Assembly (NCBI RefSeq): GCF_964340395.1
Contig: NC_135554.1
Coordinates: 17,580,592-17,643,091, forward strand
Length of the DNA stretch: 62,500 nt
Direction of reading: 5' to 3'
Origin: Glandiceps talaboti
Lineage: Eukaryota; Hemichordata; Enteropneusta; Spengelidae
Part shown: positions 1 through 21,671 of the stretch, in pieces
Layout: every line of letters begins with the position of its first letter
Position numbering within the stretch: the first letter of the stretch is position 1
The notes under the pieces: model-generated
What the model saw: only the letters and a program-made list of their open reading frames with translations
Databases searched by the model: none
Told to the model about the DNA's origin: nothing
Translations under genes and position numbers: made by a program

Positions 1-26
1 TAATAATGTTACCTTTGTGTTTGCAG

Positions 27-8236
<8,210 letters not shown>

Positions 8237-8382
8237 CTAGGCTGTTCTTTTCCAGTATTCACTTTACTCCACAAAGCTAATATCCTAAGTAAACAAATGT
8301 GGAGTACGTGGTGTAAACATGAGGCTGAAAGTTTTGCTGCCGATTATGTCCTGTATGCTCCATTGTGATAGCTTTGGTAACT

Positions 8383-8739
8383 TTAAAGTGGCAATATGGA
8401 TAAGCATTTGGTATTTATTTTGGATTTCTAATATATAAAGCAATTTTATCGTTTCTTTTTACTTGAAAAATGAATATGAAACAACATATGCCAAGTCCTT
8501 GTTTGTAACTCAATACATTGCAAAAGATTAATCAATGTGTAAAATGTTTGTTGTTGTATGTACAACAACAAACTTTTTACACATTTTTTTTGCAGCTTTT
8601 TGCAATGTGTTGAGTTACAAACATAAACTTAGTCAATGTTGTTCACATTGATTTTTTCAAGTAGGAAGCCATGATAAAATTATTTTATAAATTAAAAATC
8701 CAAAATAAATACCAAATGCTTATCCATATGGCCACTATA
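8383..8739. mobile_element. full-length hairpin MITE (family H), copy 2
   Basis: Same family as 5891-6241: begins TTAAAGTGGCAATATGG, ends CCATATGGCCACTATAA, with internal mirrored blocks (AACTCAATACATTGC and GTGTTGAGTTACAAAC). It starts about 147 bp after the KCTD3 stop and so probably lies in the 3' UTR. Confidence 0.85.
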
Positions 8740-9054
8740 AAGTCTCAATTTTAGGCAATTTTGACAATCATTGTAGTGTCACACTGCAGATCCTATTGAT
8801 CAGTTTGTATGTAGCATCTTGAAAAATATTGCATAATCTCTTCTATTTATTTATACACAGAACTTAAATACAATGCATACTTTCTACAGATCATTTTATT
8901 TGGAGAGGGGATTTAATTATCCATTGACACTGACATCAGCTATTGTGTTTAGTTTCATAATCACAGCTTTAAGATGTACATAGGATAGTCTTGGGTAACA
9001 GTATTTTTACTGTCAACATGTTGGCTAAACAGACTAGAAAAACTAAAGATTGTA

Positions 9055-9170
9055 TGATATCGATACAGTCGTTGGTGGCGCTATTACAATCTTACAGGTT
9101 ATGTGATATTGATACAGTCATTGGTGGCGCTGGTACAATCCTACGGGTTGTGTGATATGGTTACAGGGTT
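9055..9170. repeat. 49-bp tandem repeat, about 2.4 copies
   Basis: Units start at 9055, 9104 and 9153 with TGATAT. The core GATACAGTCNTTGGTGGCGC is repeated with a few substitutions. Confidence 0.85.
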
Positions 9171-9615
9171 GATGTTACTTTTCAATGTTATGTTCACATA
9201 CATCAAGCAATTGTATTTTTTTTTTGTATTTTCATACTTTGCCCTAAAAAAATGGCCCACAAGAATTCTGATAAACGTTAAAGTTTGGTAAATTCACAAA
9301 TAAATACCTGATAATCTATTTATTTACACTGGTATGCATAGCAGTTTTTGTAAATCCAAGTGTGCTAGAATAGTTGGTCATTTTGTAATGTTTCCGCCCT
9401 TCTACAGGTATAATATGATACATTCACCAAGACAAAGACATCAATAGCTGAGACATTGTAGATTTTAAACACTACTGCACATTTGTTTTATACTGCCGTT
9501 ATTTGTTTACTCCAGTATTTATAGAGGCTCTTGTCAGTTTATAACACTATGCACAATATAATAATGAATGCTTGGACTATTGTAAAGCTGAGGTATATAG
9601 TGACTAGGAGATTTA

Positions 9616-10048
9616 TTAGGGTGACTCTATTCTTTTCCTGTTTCTCATTACCCGACCGACCCAAATTTTAAGGTCTGAGATCAAAAAATTTGCTTTGCCC
9701 ACCCTTAATATTTTGTGGAACAGCGCCCTCTCTGGCAAGAACAAGCAAGTGTCTGGACTGTCGCCATCATCTACAGTCATGGTGTCGACGGTGACACTTG
9801 TTCACGAACAGAGAATTTCTTTCATGACGGAAGTAGGGGGGCTGAGAACATACCAATTATGTAGAGAAGCTGGGAAAGGGTTTGTTACCAGGAATCCAAT
9901 AAAAAGAAGATAAAGAAGGAGGAAAAGGAGAGGCAGAGAAACATGGATAATTTTCTTTATTTTTTTTTACTTTTTAAAAATCGATCAACTGACTCAGTTG
10001 CTATGAAAAAGTAATGAGGAACATAACAAAGTATAGGGTCACCCTTAT
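9616..10048. mobile_element. TIR element family G1, copy 1
   Basis: The left end ATTAGGGTGACTCTATTC and the inverted right end ATAAGGGTGACCCTAT form terminal inverted repeats that extend to TTTCTCATTAC. A second copy in the opposite orientation is at 30361-30743; the shared interior includes GAGAATTTCTTTCATGACGG. The open frame at 9695-9913 lies inside this repeat and is not a recognised gene. Confidence 0.8.
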
Positions 10049-10551
10049 TCATGCAAGGGTTGTCATAATTCGAAGTTAGACCATAAACGGGGCTCTCTCT
10101 CTAATGTCTATGGTTAAACAAAGGAATTGACAACAGTTATGTTATGTTGTATTCCTATCAAAGGTTCATGCTCTTCAAGTTCATGCTTTTTGTCAAGGTT
10201 ACAGAACCTTCGTCATTTAGACAGTGAATCAATTCTAAGTTAGTTTCCTATAATCTGTAGCATACATTTTGTCAGGAGTAATGCACCCTCTGAGTCAATT
10301 TTATGCACCACTGATACACAGCAGTGTGATGTTCCCCCATGATACCTTGCTATGTGGCGACCCACAAGAAAACACATGTTTTTTGGTGACCCAGAACAGC
10401 AGAATTTGACCCTTCCTTAGGGTTACATGGGTCAGGAGTCAAGTGAAATACATTTACCATTGATACTGAAGTAGATGTCTCTGATTTTACAGTATGTATT
10501 ACTATTCAATAGGTACCAACTATTAATTAGGTGTTTTTTAAAAGAGTTACT

Positions 10552-10970
10552 AAGGGACGATCGGATAATGTCACACAAGCTCAACAAGTGAACTTCGGGG
10601 GGGGGGGGGGGAGGGGGGTCTGGCATCAATGCAACTGCTGAACTTCATTTTCGCACTTTTAACCAAATTTCGAAAACTTCCATGCCTTAAATGATAACAG
10701 GTTCTGTATTCACTACTGAGATGTTGCTAAGTTGATTAAAATTTATTTCTAATGTGAGATATGGTGCTGGGTTTCCAGTAGTATTTTGTGTTTATCATCA
10801 GGTTCTTACATTGCAATGATTGTAGTGGTGTGACCTCTACAGTTTTCATCATGGTGACATCATATATAAACGTGTCGATGTTGCACTTGTGAACATTCAT
10901 GGGGGGGGGGTGTCCTCATTGAACAAAGTTCATTTATTCAGCTTGTGCAACATTGTGCGATCATCCCTAA
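10552..10970. mobile_element. TIR element family G2, copy 1
   Basis: Ends are AAGGGACGATCGG and CGATCATCCCTAA. The interior (AACAGGTTCTGTATTCACTA, TAAGTTGATTAAAATT) is shared with the copy at 27285-27801. It has a G-run near the left end and no transposase. Confidence 0.78.
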
Positions 10971-12316
10971 AGAGTGACATATGTAAAGGTGAATTTCATG
11001 AAGCAGTCAGTTGTCTTGTAGTGATAGTTACAGTCTTGTAAATACTTGAAAGTTTTGTAATTATGGCAAAATAATGACTTCCCATGCTGTAATAAGTTTG
11101 GTATATATATATGTAAGATTGATATATAAGTTGGTATATATGTAAGATTGCATATAACTAGTCTATGTTATATTTATATTTACATTTTAACAATTGCTGA
11201 ATAAGTATGCATGTTGGATTTGTATAAGGCGTGGAATGACAAGACATGGGTTATAACGATATGTAAATATATGTAAATGACTTGCGCAATACTATCATGT
11301 ATCTGTCTGTTGTTTAAATCACAGAGGTAGAAATAGAATGTAAATTTAAAAAAAAAATAATGCACTTGCATATTTTTTTTCAGATTCTGCAGAGATTCAG
11401 TATTTGCTTGTAATGAACATCTAATATCGATTGGGAGCCTGTCACTGCTGGTTGTGTTACATGTGTACGTGTTTGACCATAACACCACCAGTAGAAGTAA
11501 AGGAGCCCAGTCTAAAGCTACTGAACCCTTTCCAATAAATATTGGTGTGTGTCCTATGTTTAGACTGATTGTAATGCAAACTTGTAAACATCTCAATTTC
11601 ATCAGGTCATGAGAATTGTATTTGTGGTTTCTTCATTTGCTACCTATCACAGGCATGATGATGGACACTGGATATTGGGTTGAGTACTCTCTCAAGAATA
11701 GTTGCATTATGGCTTACAAAGAAAATCTCTTTGATAGAAAACTCTACAAATGTGGACGATTTTACATTGCAACAGTGTGTAGAATATGAAATCTGGACAG
11801 TCCCTCATCGGCCTGTAAAAAAATAAACTGAAAGTTATCGATTTCATAGTCATGACTGTGAGGGCACTGTTTATTAGTAAGACTTCATGAATTGGTGAGC
11901 TTGAAGAAGACCGATAATCACAAAACTTTATAAGGAATATGTTTACAATCTAGGCAAAGCTTAGTAACATCCAGTTTTATTTTCCATTCAAACAAAATCA
12001 ATGAAAGTATTTATTATTATTTTCTTTTATATCATTTTTCATTTTTTTGTGCAATAGTAGAAAATGAGAGGTGATGAACATAAGACGACATCCTATGCCT
12101 TCTGGTCATCATTAACATTAGTGTTATTATAGTTGTTGCTAACTTATTCATATCTAGTCATAAGTATGTATAAAATATTGTTGATTAATTAACGTAATAA
12201 AGTGATGAATCGCATTGGCATGTAATGTTTTGTGATGTGATGTATGTACACAAACGTACACACACATACACATATATATATACATGTATGCACGCACGCA
12301 CGCACATTTATAGTCA

Positions 12317-12420
12317 ATATGCACATACACATACATACACACATACATACTTACATACACACATACATACACACACATACATACACATACATACATACAT
12401 ACATACATACATACATACAG
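12317..12420. repeat. CATA/CACA compound microsatellite
   Basis: Mixed (CATA)n and CA repeats, ending in a clean CATA run at about 12380-12418. Open frames across it are repeat artefacts. Confidence 0.93.
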
Positions 12421-13135
12421 AGAGAAAGATACATACAGAGAGATACTCATACCTTGGTAATTATAATATGAGAAATGTTTTTATTTAGGTAAAGGGGGGA
12501 ACTGAACAGTAGAAAACATATCTTTATTCAGTCAATAAAGAGGTTGAATATTCAGCTGTAAGAAAAACTAGCCAAGGAAAGAAAACGTAACAGAAATATT
12601 AGTTTTATTCAACCACAAAATATCAAATCAAATTAAATCAGGCCATTGTCTGTAATGAGTCCAAAAGTTGAAGTTTCATATAAAAGGTCATTGGTACTGA
12701 AAGATTCAATTTGGTTCATAGAACCAGGTTATTGCAAGGAATATTACTCTGGTATTTGAGCCTTCGATTACTAAGACAGATACAAACTAAAACTATTGTG
12801 CAACGTGTTTATACAACAGTGATAAGTTATTGAATGGACATCGGTCTAATTATAGTCTCAGTGGGAGGTGTCTCTGAAAACTAGTTTATTTAGAGTTCCA
12901 TAAACTTGAAGTGCTGTTTTGGTACTTCCAATGTTTACACTATGTTGATCACCGGGTGATTAGGATCGTACAACACAGGTCAAGAGGAACTGCTATCACC
13001 CACTTGTGTACTCGACCATATTGAAGAACAATTAGATTTAGTTTGCATCTATCTAGTAGTAAACCAAAGGCTGGATTACCAGCGTCGTAAGTATGAACCC
13101 AAAGTCCATGAACAATTATTCTCTCTCACATGGCA

Positions 13136-16100
13136 TCACAGTGTTGTGTTCTTTGTGATACTACCCTTGTCATTGACTTTGCAGTAGCTTTGCAGTAACG
13201 CCATCTCATCTGCATCAAGTTTATTATCATCAGAGCAACACTGTGATGATACTGGGGCCAATTTTCTTGACGATCTCTCCCAAACTTGACCTTTACTTTC
13301 ATGACATAAAGACTTGGACTTCTGTGCGTGGCAGTCTGTCTTACAGTTGCTTGCGATCACTTCATTCAATTCACTACCACTAACAGTGTTTCTGTGACAC
13401 CTACTACCAAGGTTGGTACTTGGTGCACAATTTTCTGCCTGTTTTGAAACACTGGAATTTTCTGCCTGAGGGTTTGGAACAGTGTCATCTTGTTTTGATG
13501 TGAATTGTAGAAGTGGGAATTTCTTTACTTGCTGATTTTGAACAAGATCTTTCAGCTCTGTTTTTATCTTCATTTTTTTATCTAAAAAGAAAATACAATA
13601 CAATATGAATTCAAACACAATCTGATGATGTTTTACACAAATACTGTAAATCACACAATTTTGAAATAGGGCTATAGGCGTCACAAAATGTGTGTATGTA
13701 TGGTTGGGTGCATGTATGTGTGTCTAAACGCCTTGAGATTTGGTGGAAACATTACCGTGGGTGTGTAGATGAAAAAATTGTTCGAATGAAAGTTATGGAA
13801 TCGATCAGTGGTTTTTAAGTTATGTTATCTACATACATTTGAATACTCCATGGTGACGACAAGCTGATTGGACAATTATGTGTTGAGATTTTCAAACCTT
13901 ATTAACAGCGTCTTGCAATTCTAGTTACAAGCTTATGGTATGAGAGATTGAACAGAATATACCATAAGCCTTGTAAACAGACTAAGTGAAATGTCTTACA
14001 CTGTGTAAATGGATGATTTGAAATATTGGTTGATTTCTTCTGAGTGTATAAGTGTATCCATTCTGTAATAACAGACGTAGCCCATCCACTTGTCTTCACT
14101 TCACACTTATCTATTTGTATATGACACTGTGATCTATTGTATACCAAGCTGGTTTGTCTTTCCAGTTTGGCAATCCCTCTTTCATGCTGTAAAAGAGAAG
14201 AATTGTGGATTACCATATACAATTGGTTTGTTGCTCTAACACAATTTACTACACTTATGTTGATTATCACTTGATAGTATTTCACTTATATTCACTTAAG
14301 ATGCCATAGACTTTTCATGCAAAAGACTCCCTAGGCAAAGGACTTTTCATGCAAAAGACTCCCTAGGCCAATGACTTTTCTACTACAGCGTAGGACCTTA
14401 CCTACTACAATTATCAACTTTAACTTGAAAGAAATAATAAAAAAATCTGATGAACCCTATTTTTCCTTATCCACTCATTATGTATATATTGACAAATGAA
14501 TATCAAGAAGATTTTCAAAAACAAATTTGTCACAGGACAATAGTGGGGAAAAACGTTTGCTAAAAAACTCAAGACAAACAATTGTTTTCAGGGTATGAGC
14601 TAAAAAAATGTTTGTGCTGCAAGTGTAGAAACTATCCCAAGTACATGTGTCTCTGTGAAGATTAAATTCATTTATTTACTTTCCTTGTTTGTAACAGGTT
14701 CTGTTTGTAAAAGCTTGCCTGTCATCGGTTGCAATATCCACTGCACTACTTCTCAGAAAATCCCTACAGTCTATACTTACTGTTATATTGCAACCTGACA
14801 TGTCGAGGAACTGTAAATATTTGAATACCAGTAAATAACCAACACAGCGATCTGATAGCTTGGGATTACCTAGTATGTAAGTAGATTTGTAGTTAGTATC
14901 AAAACAAAGTTAGAAATGAACAGAATCTGATAAGTGTAGATTCTTGTAAATGACAGCCTACATTCCATATACAGACAGAGACAAATCACTGAGTGTCTAC
15001 AATCACTGGCGCATGGCCTGAGGTTCACAGTGTGGAATCTTTTACAAAACAAGTATCAGAACTCTGAATTATCAAAAAAAGTGAAAACCTGGAACAAGGT
15101 ATTCTTATTCAGTGTAAGATTATAACATTTCAACCTATTTACTCATCATAGTCCTGATCATTACTGGGACAAGCCATTAGCCAAGCAAGTGGACTTGTTA
15201 TCAAAGAGTACCAATATTTACACATGTGATGATGGGCTCTTACATAACACACGTAAACAGCTGTAAAACATTTTATTACGCACCGCATCGAACAATTCGA
15301 ATTACCGATAGCTTGCTTGATTAATGCTCATTTTGAGTTGAAATCCCACAACTTTAATGTAAGCGAAGAATGTGTGACTTAATTTCATCGTGTAACCTTT
15401 TCTCTAATAACAAAAATCAGTATAATTCAAAAGTGTAGTTCACAGCGTAAGATCATTTCTAAGGAGTGAGTCAATTGAGGCAAACCTTATCTCCGTCTTA
15501 TATCAGTTGTTATCAATTTATCAGGCTATTATAAGTAACGCTACAAACAGCTTTAGAGATGCAAACAACTTTTATGACACCCGTTTTCGCCAGGCAAGCC
15601 CGCGGGTTTGTTGCACTTGGACCGCTAATGGTTTGTGACTGTCATGTGACATTCTCCAATTATCTTTTAAGGGGTGCACCACTACTCCAGGAAATAGAGA
15701 ACGCGCATTTTCATAAAACTACAGGTTCTGGAGAGTCATTTCATGATTTTACATCACCTACAGTTTTCAGAGAGACATCAAATTCATCTAGTGTCTTTAT
15801 ATGCATGCCTCCTAAACTTCTATACTAGTACAGTTGTCCTCTGGCATTGGTAGTACACTTAACTTTATAGTAGGGATTTGCTCAAGCTATTTTTAATATT
15901 TACAATAAATTATGCAATCAGAAAATTCATAATTTATGATTTACCTGGTTTGAGTTCAGTCAATTGCAAGTGATAGTTTAGTATGCTTCAAAAAATACAA
16001 TACATGTAAGTGTGAATATGAAGCAAAAATTATGCAGATGAAAGAATAAACTCAGCCTATGCCCCCCCCCCCCTTAATGCAGTTATGTATACAATGTTAA

Positions 16101-17733
16101 TACTAGCAAGGATCTAAAACCATAACCTATATGGTAGCAAACAGAGGTTTGGAGCATCATATTGATGCTGCAAACATTACAGATAGTCAAAGTATACTTA
16201 CAGGAAAGATTCAAGTGTGTTAGATTTGAGGGACCAGTACCAAAGACTCGTAATTTAGTTGTCATCTTCCTTATACCCACATCAGATAAACTGTTCTCAC
16301 TCAGGTTGAGAGTTTCTAAACTGCAGTATAGATACAGCAAAGAATCATTCATCTTGAAGTGATTATGAAAGATATGACATATTACTACTACAGACAACAG
16401 CAAGTATTAGGTTTTGTAACACTGGTCTGCATTCTAAATAAGCTCACTGAGGGGTTCATGAACTCAGTTACAGCTAGGACATTACCCGGTGATGCATTCA
16501 TTTAAGTGAACAAATGTAGGAAATAAATCATGAACAATATCTGAATCACAATGAGATTAGAACTGTGCAACATTAAGTATTATAGTTGCAGGACTGCCAG
16601 TACTATATTGTAGTAATACATAAAGGTGATGCTTGCATAGGTCTGTAAGTGAGAACTGCAGCTTAAGATCACTATTGTACCATCTAGAATGACGTACTTG
16701 TGCATTTTATGTTTGCATCATGGATAACTGTCTTCCAGATGTTCACCTCAATTATTAACAATATCTGCATTTACTTACTGTATTTCAATTTAATAATGAA
16801 ATAATGACTATCATTTTAAAATAAAAATCTTTTGAAAGATCTTTACCAAAGTTTCAGAACCTGGAAAGGTGGGGGGGGGGGGGGATATATCAAATTCAGA
16901 TAAGATAGATTTCCAACCTTTGTAACAAAATTTTGGAGGGAAACAGGTTTTGTAGTCAGTTTGGTGGCAAACCCTTGCAAAATATGTGGGCACCATTCTA
17001 TCAAATTTTCAACTTACATCTCTTACGATGTATCAATAACACAACATCGCAAGCATAAATCTCTGCAACTTCAGTGAACATTTAAAGGTTTACATTGCAA
17101 CTGAGATTATCAAACCTCCCTCTTTCTTTCTTTCTATAATCACCTTGGTATACTGCCAATATGGAGTAGAAACTCGTGGTCATCACCAAGTTCACATCTG
17201 CTAACATCAAGCTTGATAATTGAGTTGAATTGAAGCAAGAGATGCAGGCACTGATTGAGTGCAAGGTATCGTCCTGACAGATTTAACCCATCCAGTACAT
17301 CTTGGTTGTATGCCTCACAAAACAGTTGCAGTGCCCTCACTTGTCTTGATCCATCAAGGAACACTTTGTGCTTCTGTGTCAGCTCAAATAATGGTTTGCC
17401 TATAACATCAGGGAAATCCACCAGTGATTCTACCAATTCAATATGTCTAGCAACAAAGTCCATTGCCAGGAATTGGAGTGACTTTGGTCCTTCTGTATTG
17501 CATGGTTGTTTGAATGACATTTGATTTAGTGATGTGTGTGTTTCGGCTGCTGTACAATTTCTATACACTTTACTCCTACGTCGTTTGACTGATGACTGGG
17601 ACTGAAAACTTACTTCTGACACATGGTACAATCTGCCTTTCTCATTAACATATACCTGTCCAGTTTCACCTGTGTCTTCCGAGTTGCTAATCATGGTTAT
17701 GCTATAGTCTTTATTACCAAACACAGATCACTC
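13136..17733 (-). CDS. LRRC42: LRRC42 (leucine-rich repeat-containing protein 42)
   Basis: Minus-strand exons: 17733-17144 (ATG at 17694-17692, after an acceptor at 17736-17734, so a non-coding first exon lies upstream), 16320-16202, 14869-14781, 14186-14000 and 13581-13136 (TGA). Coding length is 1392 nt, or 463 residues, near the vertebrate LRRC42 size of about 430. Diagnostic strings are LDVSRCELGDDHEFL, LETLNLSENSLSDVGIRKMT, LTHLNLSCNPKLSDRCVGYL, LQFLDMSGCNI and KTSGWATSVITEW, in the same order as vertebrate LRRC42. They form a few central leucine-rich repeats. The C-terminal exon is polar, Lys/Ser-rich and poorly conserved. The molecular function of LRRC42 is little known. The donor at 13999 was chosen because only that choice keeps the final exon open. 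Confidence 0.9.
14309..14380. repeat. 32-bp tandem duplication in an LRRC42 intron
   Basis: GACTTTTCATGCAAAAGACT starts at 14309 and 14341, and a partial third unit starts at 14373, giving a period of 32 bp. Confidence 0.9.
15685..15790. repeat. fragment related to repeat R1
   Basis: CTACTCCAGGAAATA followed by GGTTCTGGAGAGTCATTTCA matches the left part of the repeat at 36712 and a fragment at 27140. It is in an LRRC42 intron and overlaps a chance open frame at 15559-15828. Confidence 0.6.
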
Positions 17734-17886
17734 CTGAAATTAAAAAATCATTATAATGATGTGAGCTTATAATATTATTATTAATATATTACATTTTGTA
17801 TTTTATGTTTTTGTTCGTATGTTTCATTGCTAATTGACCCTTATGTACTTTTACATTGTTTATGCCGTGGAGGTACACGTCTCCAG

Positions 17887-17972
17887 TGGTTATGTACACT
17901 ACACTACACTACACTACATGAGTACTACACTACACTGCACTCCCAGGACTACACTACACTACACTACACTAA
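17887..17972. repeat. (ACACT)n-type array
   Basis: Degenerate CTACA/ACACT pentamer repeats, interrupted in the middle. Confidence 0.85.
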
Positions 17973-17975
17973 ATA

Positions 17976-18050
17976 GTAGTCCTGCTTGCAGACGGAGGAA
18001 GTCCCTTCCGCGAACGAAACGTGTGCACCGTCTGCAATCAGGACTACTTT
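17976..18050. repeat. short inverted repeat (palindrome)
   Basis: TAGTCCTGCTTGCAGACGG near 17978 pairs with CCGTCTGCAATCAGGACTA ending near 18049. The loop is about 35 bp. This is possibly a miniature TIR element. Confidence 0.7.
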
Positions 18051-18498
18051 ACATACACTGCTCACTAGACAGTACTGCAACGGTATGTTCCTACACTGGG
18101 TCTTTCTCACCAGGGCCGGGAGCCCTTGGGACATCATATGTCAGCCCGACTTACTCCGTCCAGCAGACGAACGTAGTTTGTGCATTGTGTACGCATCGTC
18201 GCAAACTACAGCCTCTTTTACGGCACCTATGTTTTTTTACACATCACTACAAAAAACACAACATCCTGGTATTTGAATTCCGCTTCATGCCCTCCGACCA
18301 ATCACACGAGCTCTAACGCCGGTACGGTATAGACTTACGTCACGTGATTGTCTCAACGGAAGTTCGCATCGAATTTGTGCACTGAAAGGAAATTTGTTGC
18401 CATAATCTTTGCCCATAATGGTTGTAAAACATTGCTATTAAAGGCTGTACTACATATATAAAAATAAAGGTCATTTAGGAAAAGATGTTTGTGCGTAT

Positions 18499-18612
18499 GT
18501 CTGTAAGGTACGCCGTGACGGGGCGCCCTCAACCATCGGCCAACCCCTAACACATCACTACAAAAGAGAGGAGGTCGGTGAGGGCGAAACGTCACGACGT
18601 ATCTTACAGTCT
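18499..18612. repeat. short inverted repeat (palindrome)
   Basis: CTGTAAGGTACGCCGTGACG and, about 70 bp on, the inverted complement of CTGTAAGATACGTCGTGACG. The paired region continues into CGCCCTCA. This is possibly a miniature TIR element. Confidence 0.7.
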
Positions 18613-18891
18613 ACTAGTTAGCAGATCCATTCTCAAGCAAAACTTATACCGAAGTGTAAGCTAAATTTATAAAAAGAAACATTCTACTGGCTATCTCCTG
18701 ACTACTATACTGCACGGATTCGAACATCGCATTGATATACATGCCCTATAATTTATAAATGAAACGTTCACACTATTGATTGTCTGTTTGCTCTATTTTG
18801 CGTTTTCTATCCAGCCCGGCCACATGCAATCTGATTAGAATCTGATGTTAGATAGGCTGGTTTTCTTGTATTTACCTTTATTCCATCGTTA

Positions 18892-19134
18892 TTGCGTCTT
18901 TTACGTGAGTTTTGTTTTCCTGGGCGAACGCCTTTTCACCTGCAAAATGCACCCAGGTTGACTGAGAAGAAACGAGCAATCAGCAATGAAGGTGACGCCA
19001 ACAGAGGGAAGAGACTTAAAGATATGGATACATATCAGTTAAGAGAATCTCTGAAGAGAGAACAAAGGCTGAGAAAAAATGCAGAGGCAAGAAAGAAAGT
19101 ACTCAGACAACAATTAGAAGATATTGTTTTTTGA
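18892..19134 (+). CDS. short basic open frame, unrecognised
   Basis: Open for 80 codons. The C-terminal 45 residues are Lys/Arg/Glu-rich with a heptad-like pattern (YQLRESLKREQRLRKNAEAR), as in a coiled coil. It is unlike the repeat-derived frames around it. It could be a truncated exon of a transposon-derived or nuclear protein, or an isolated exon of an unannotated gene. The stop at 19132 is followed by a loose donor-like context only, and an ATTT array begins about 120 bp later. I do not recognise a family and assign no function. Confidence 0.3.
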   Translation: MRLLREFCFPGRTPFHLQNAPRLTEKKRAISNEGDANRGKRLKDMDTYQLRESLKREQRLRKNAEARKKVLRQQLEDIVF

Positions 19135-19257
19135 TAGTGATGGGTATAGAAAAAAAACAACATATCCAGTATACCCCCATGAGTATCTGTTTTATTTGCT
19201 GGTTTATTTAATTATTTTATTTGTCCCTATACTTGTCGTTCGTTTGCTTGTTCATTT

Positions 19258-19262
19258 GTCAT

Positions 19263-19337
<75 letters not shown>

Positions 19338-19379
19338 TTTGTTTTGTTTTGTTTTGTTTTGTTTTGTTTTGTTTTGTTT
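19258..19379. repeat. (ATTT)n followed by (GTTTT)n
   Basis: A tetranucleotide run to 19340 passes directly into a GTTTT pentanucleotide run to 19379. Confidence 0.97.
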
Positions 19380-20645
19380 GTCACACGGTTCCTGGGTCCC
19401 CTGTGGTAGATGTTGTCAGATGTTGTTAGTTTTTGCCGTAGACAGCGCCATCATTGATCAAGTACGATTCCACTTTGTTTTTTATACAGCCTAATATCTG
19501 CGACTTTCATGGTGATGGATCACTTCGTCCCAATTTCAAGTCATCCCAGTTCAATTCGCCCCAATTTCAACTTGTCCCTGTGTCAGCTTACCCCAATTTC
19601 AACTCGGGAATGATAGCCAATTGCAATGCTTTGAAACAGGAATGACAGCATTTACAGTATGTAAACAGTGGAATGAAACATTTTTCTACACAATATTCAG
19701 TTAGTTGAATGACACTCTCTATACTAAACATTAGGATTAAACAAGTGGAATGACAGCCGCCACTCTATAACATATGCTGGCGACTGTCATTTCATTTGTT
19801 TAACAGTGTAGAAGGTGTTATTCAACTTCCTAAATGTAGAGAAAAGGGTGCCATTCCATCGTTTACATACTGTAAATGCTGTAATTGGTTTTCTGTCATT
19901 CGGGTTGTCATTCGTACATACATTCGCTATTGACTCCCAATATTTATTTTCATTTTGGTGGAATACTGGTTGAGGGCGCTGTTTGGTCCAAACAGCAAAT
20001 CTCGTGTCCAAGATATTATCACTCATCCATATATTTTTTTAAAAACCCATTACATGTAGTGGTTGCAATACATACTCTTCTGCTGCACTACAGTGATGAT
20101 TGTATTGTGCACACAAAAAAAACACTATGCCCCCCCCCTCACCTGCGCGTGTTGCCGTGCGCGCACACACACGCACGGACGGACGTACTCACTCACTCAC
20201 ACTAGTACTAATATACATGTTCCATCTGAGAAACATAGACTGCTCTGAATAGAGATATGTAAAGTCAACTACAATAAACATGTATTTTATTTACAATGGC
20301 AGTTGTATCAACTAGTCTACTTGACGAAGAGTGAGTCGACAACTAAAAAGGTTTAAATCTAAACGGTATCAGGCAATCTGATTAAAATCCGATGTAGTAC
20401 ATTGGGTATCGGTGTGGCAACTAATTATCAAGCCTATATAAAAAAAAAAACATGTAAATTATAAAATCATTATAAAAGTGTGACTACTTTGGAATGAGTA
20501 AGTTTCTCGTCTAAGATGAAACAAATAAACATAGTACAAATTCAAGAATTAAAAAAATCCATAGTTCTACAATATTGTATAAAGCGAAACAGATTAATGA
20601 TTGAACATGGTGATCTTGTGCAAAGGAGAAATTCATTCAAGAAAA

Positions 20646-21639
20646 CTATATGTATTTAAACATGTGTCTTGCATATTCAATAAAACTTTTTCTAGCATGT
20701 CTACCAATTTCAAATGTAATTGGTCCACCACCAAACATGAACATTCCGTGAAATCCGTCGTGGAAATGGTCCCATTTCACAGTAACATTGTTTTCTTCGA
20801 GTCTCTGCATGTATAAAATACCATCATCCCGTAACATGTCGAAACCGGCAGTAAGAATGTACGCTGGTGGAACCGTAGCAAGTTCATGGTCTTCTGCCAT
20901 GAGAGGTGCAAAAGACGGACTCGTTATCACCCTGAATAGTTTATATGGCACATCCTCTGTTTCATTTTTTCTCGGTGGAGGTTTGTGCTCTGTTTTTTGA
21001 AACATGCTCGGCACGTTTTCGTGATCCATATGATCTAAGATGTGCACCTTCTCCGAGCTCTTCACACGGTTGTAGGCCCTCCCGTCGAGGAGGACTTGAG
21101 TCATTGAGTCGTTACCCATTGCGTAGTTGGAAAAGAACCACGCACACTGTTCACGACCAGCAAGAATTCCTGTTGTGGCTTGCTCATTTGACATGTAAGA
21201 AGGCAAAGTGAAGTCTATAGCCTGCAAAGCGGGGTAAATCAGGGCCTGGAATCTTAGAGGTGGGAGATTGTAATCCTTGGATAGCTTGAGGGCCACTGCT
21301 GCTGCTAAATTGCCACCAGCGCTGTCACCAGCAACTGCTACATTCATTGCATCTATGTGATGTTTTTCTGCATTATTCAGTATATATCTCGTTACTCTTG
21401 CACAGTCTTTGAAAGCAGTCGGATACTTATGTTCAGGTGCTCTTCGATAACTGAAAATGGTAAAAGGGATCATTACAAAAGTTCATGAACAAATGTTTTT
21501 CTTTCTTTCTTTCTTTCTTTCGTTCGTTCGTGAATTCGTTCGTTCGTTCGTTCGTATGTACGTACGTACCTACCTACATACATACATACATACATACATA
21601 CATACATACATACATACATACATACATACATACATACTG

Positions 21640-21671
<32 letters not shown>

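Larger units (their letters stand above)
8237..13135. other. intergenic/3' region between convergent KCTD3 and LRRC42
   Basis: About 4.9 kb without a convincing coding exon. It holds the KCTD3 3' UTR (end not determinable; AATAAA occurs at 8704 inside a MITE and at about 9897), the second hairpin MITE, a 49-bp tandem repeat, one copy each of two TIR families, and a CATA/CACA microsatellite at 12317-12420. On the minus strand an AATAAA at 12885-12890 lies about 246 bp past the LRRC42 stop. Confidence 0.7.
17734..20645. other. LRRC42 upstream region and gene-poor interval
   Basis: This interval must contain the LRRC42 non-coding first exon and promoter, which I cannot place. Visible items are CTACA repeats (17887-17972), two small palindromes (17976-18050, 18499-18612), an open basic frame ending at 19134, ATTT and GTTTT arrays (19258-19379), and the string CAATCTGATTA with AATC following, at about 18828 and 20375. 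Confidence 0.6.

Noticed and set aside
9695-9913. 72-codon open frame
   Set aside because: Lies wholly inside the G1 repeat, and the other copy is not open.
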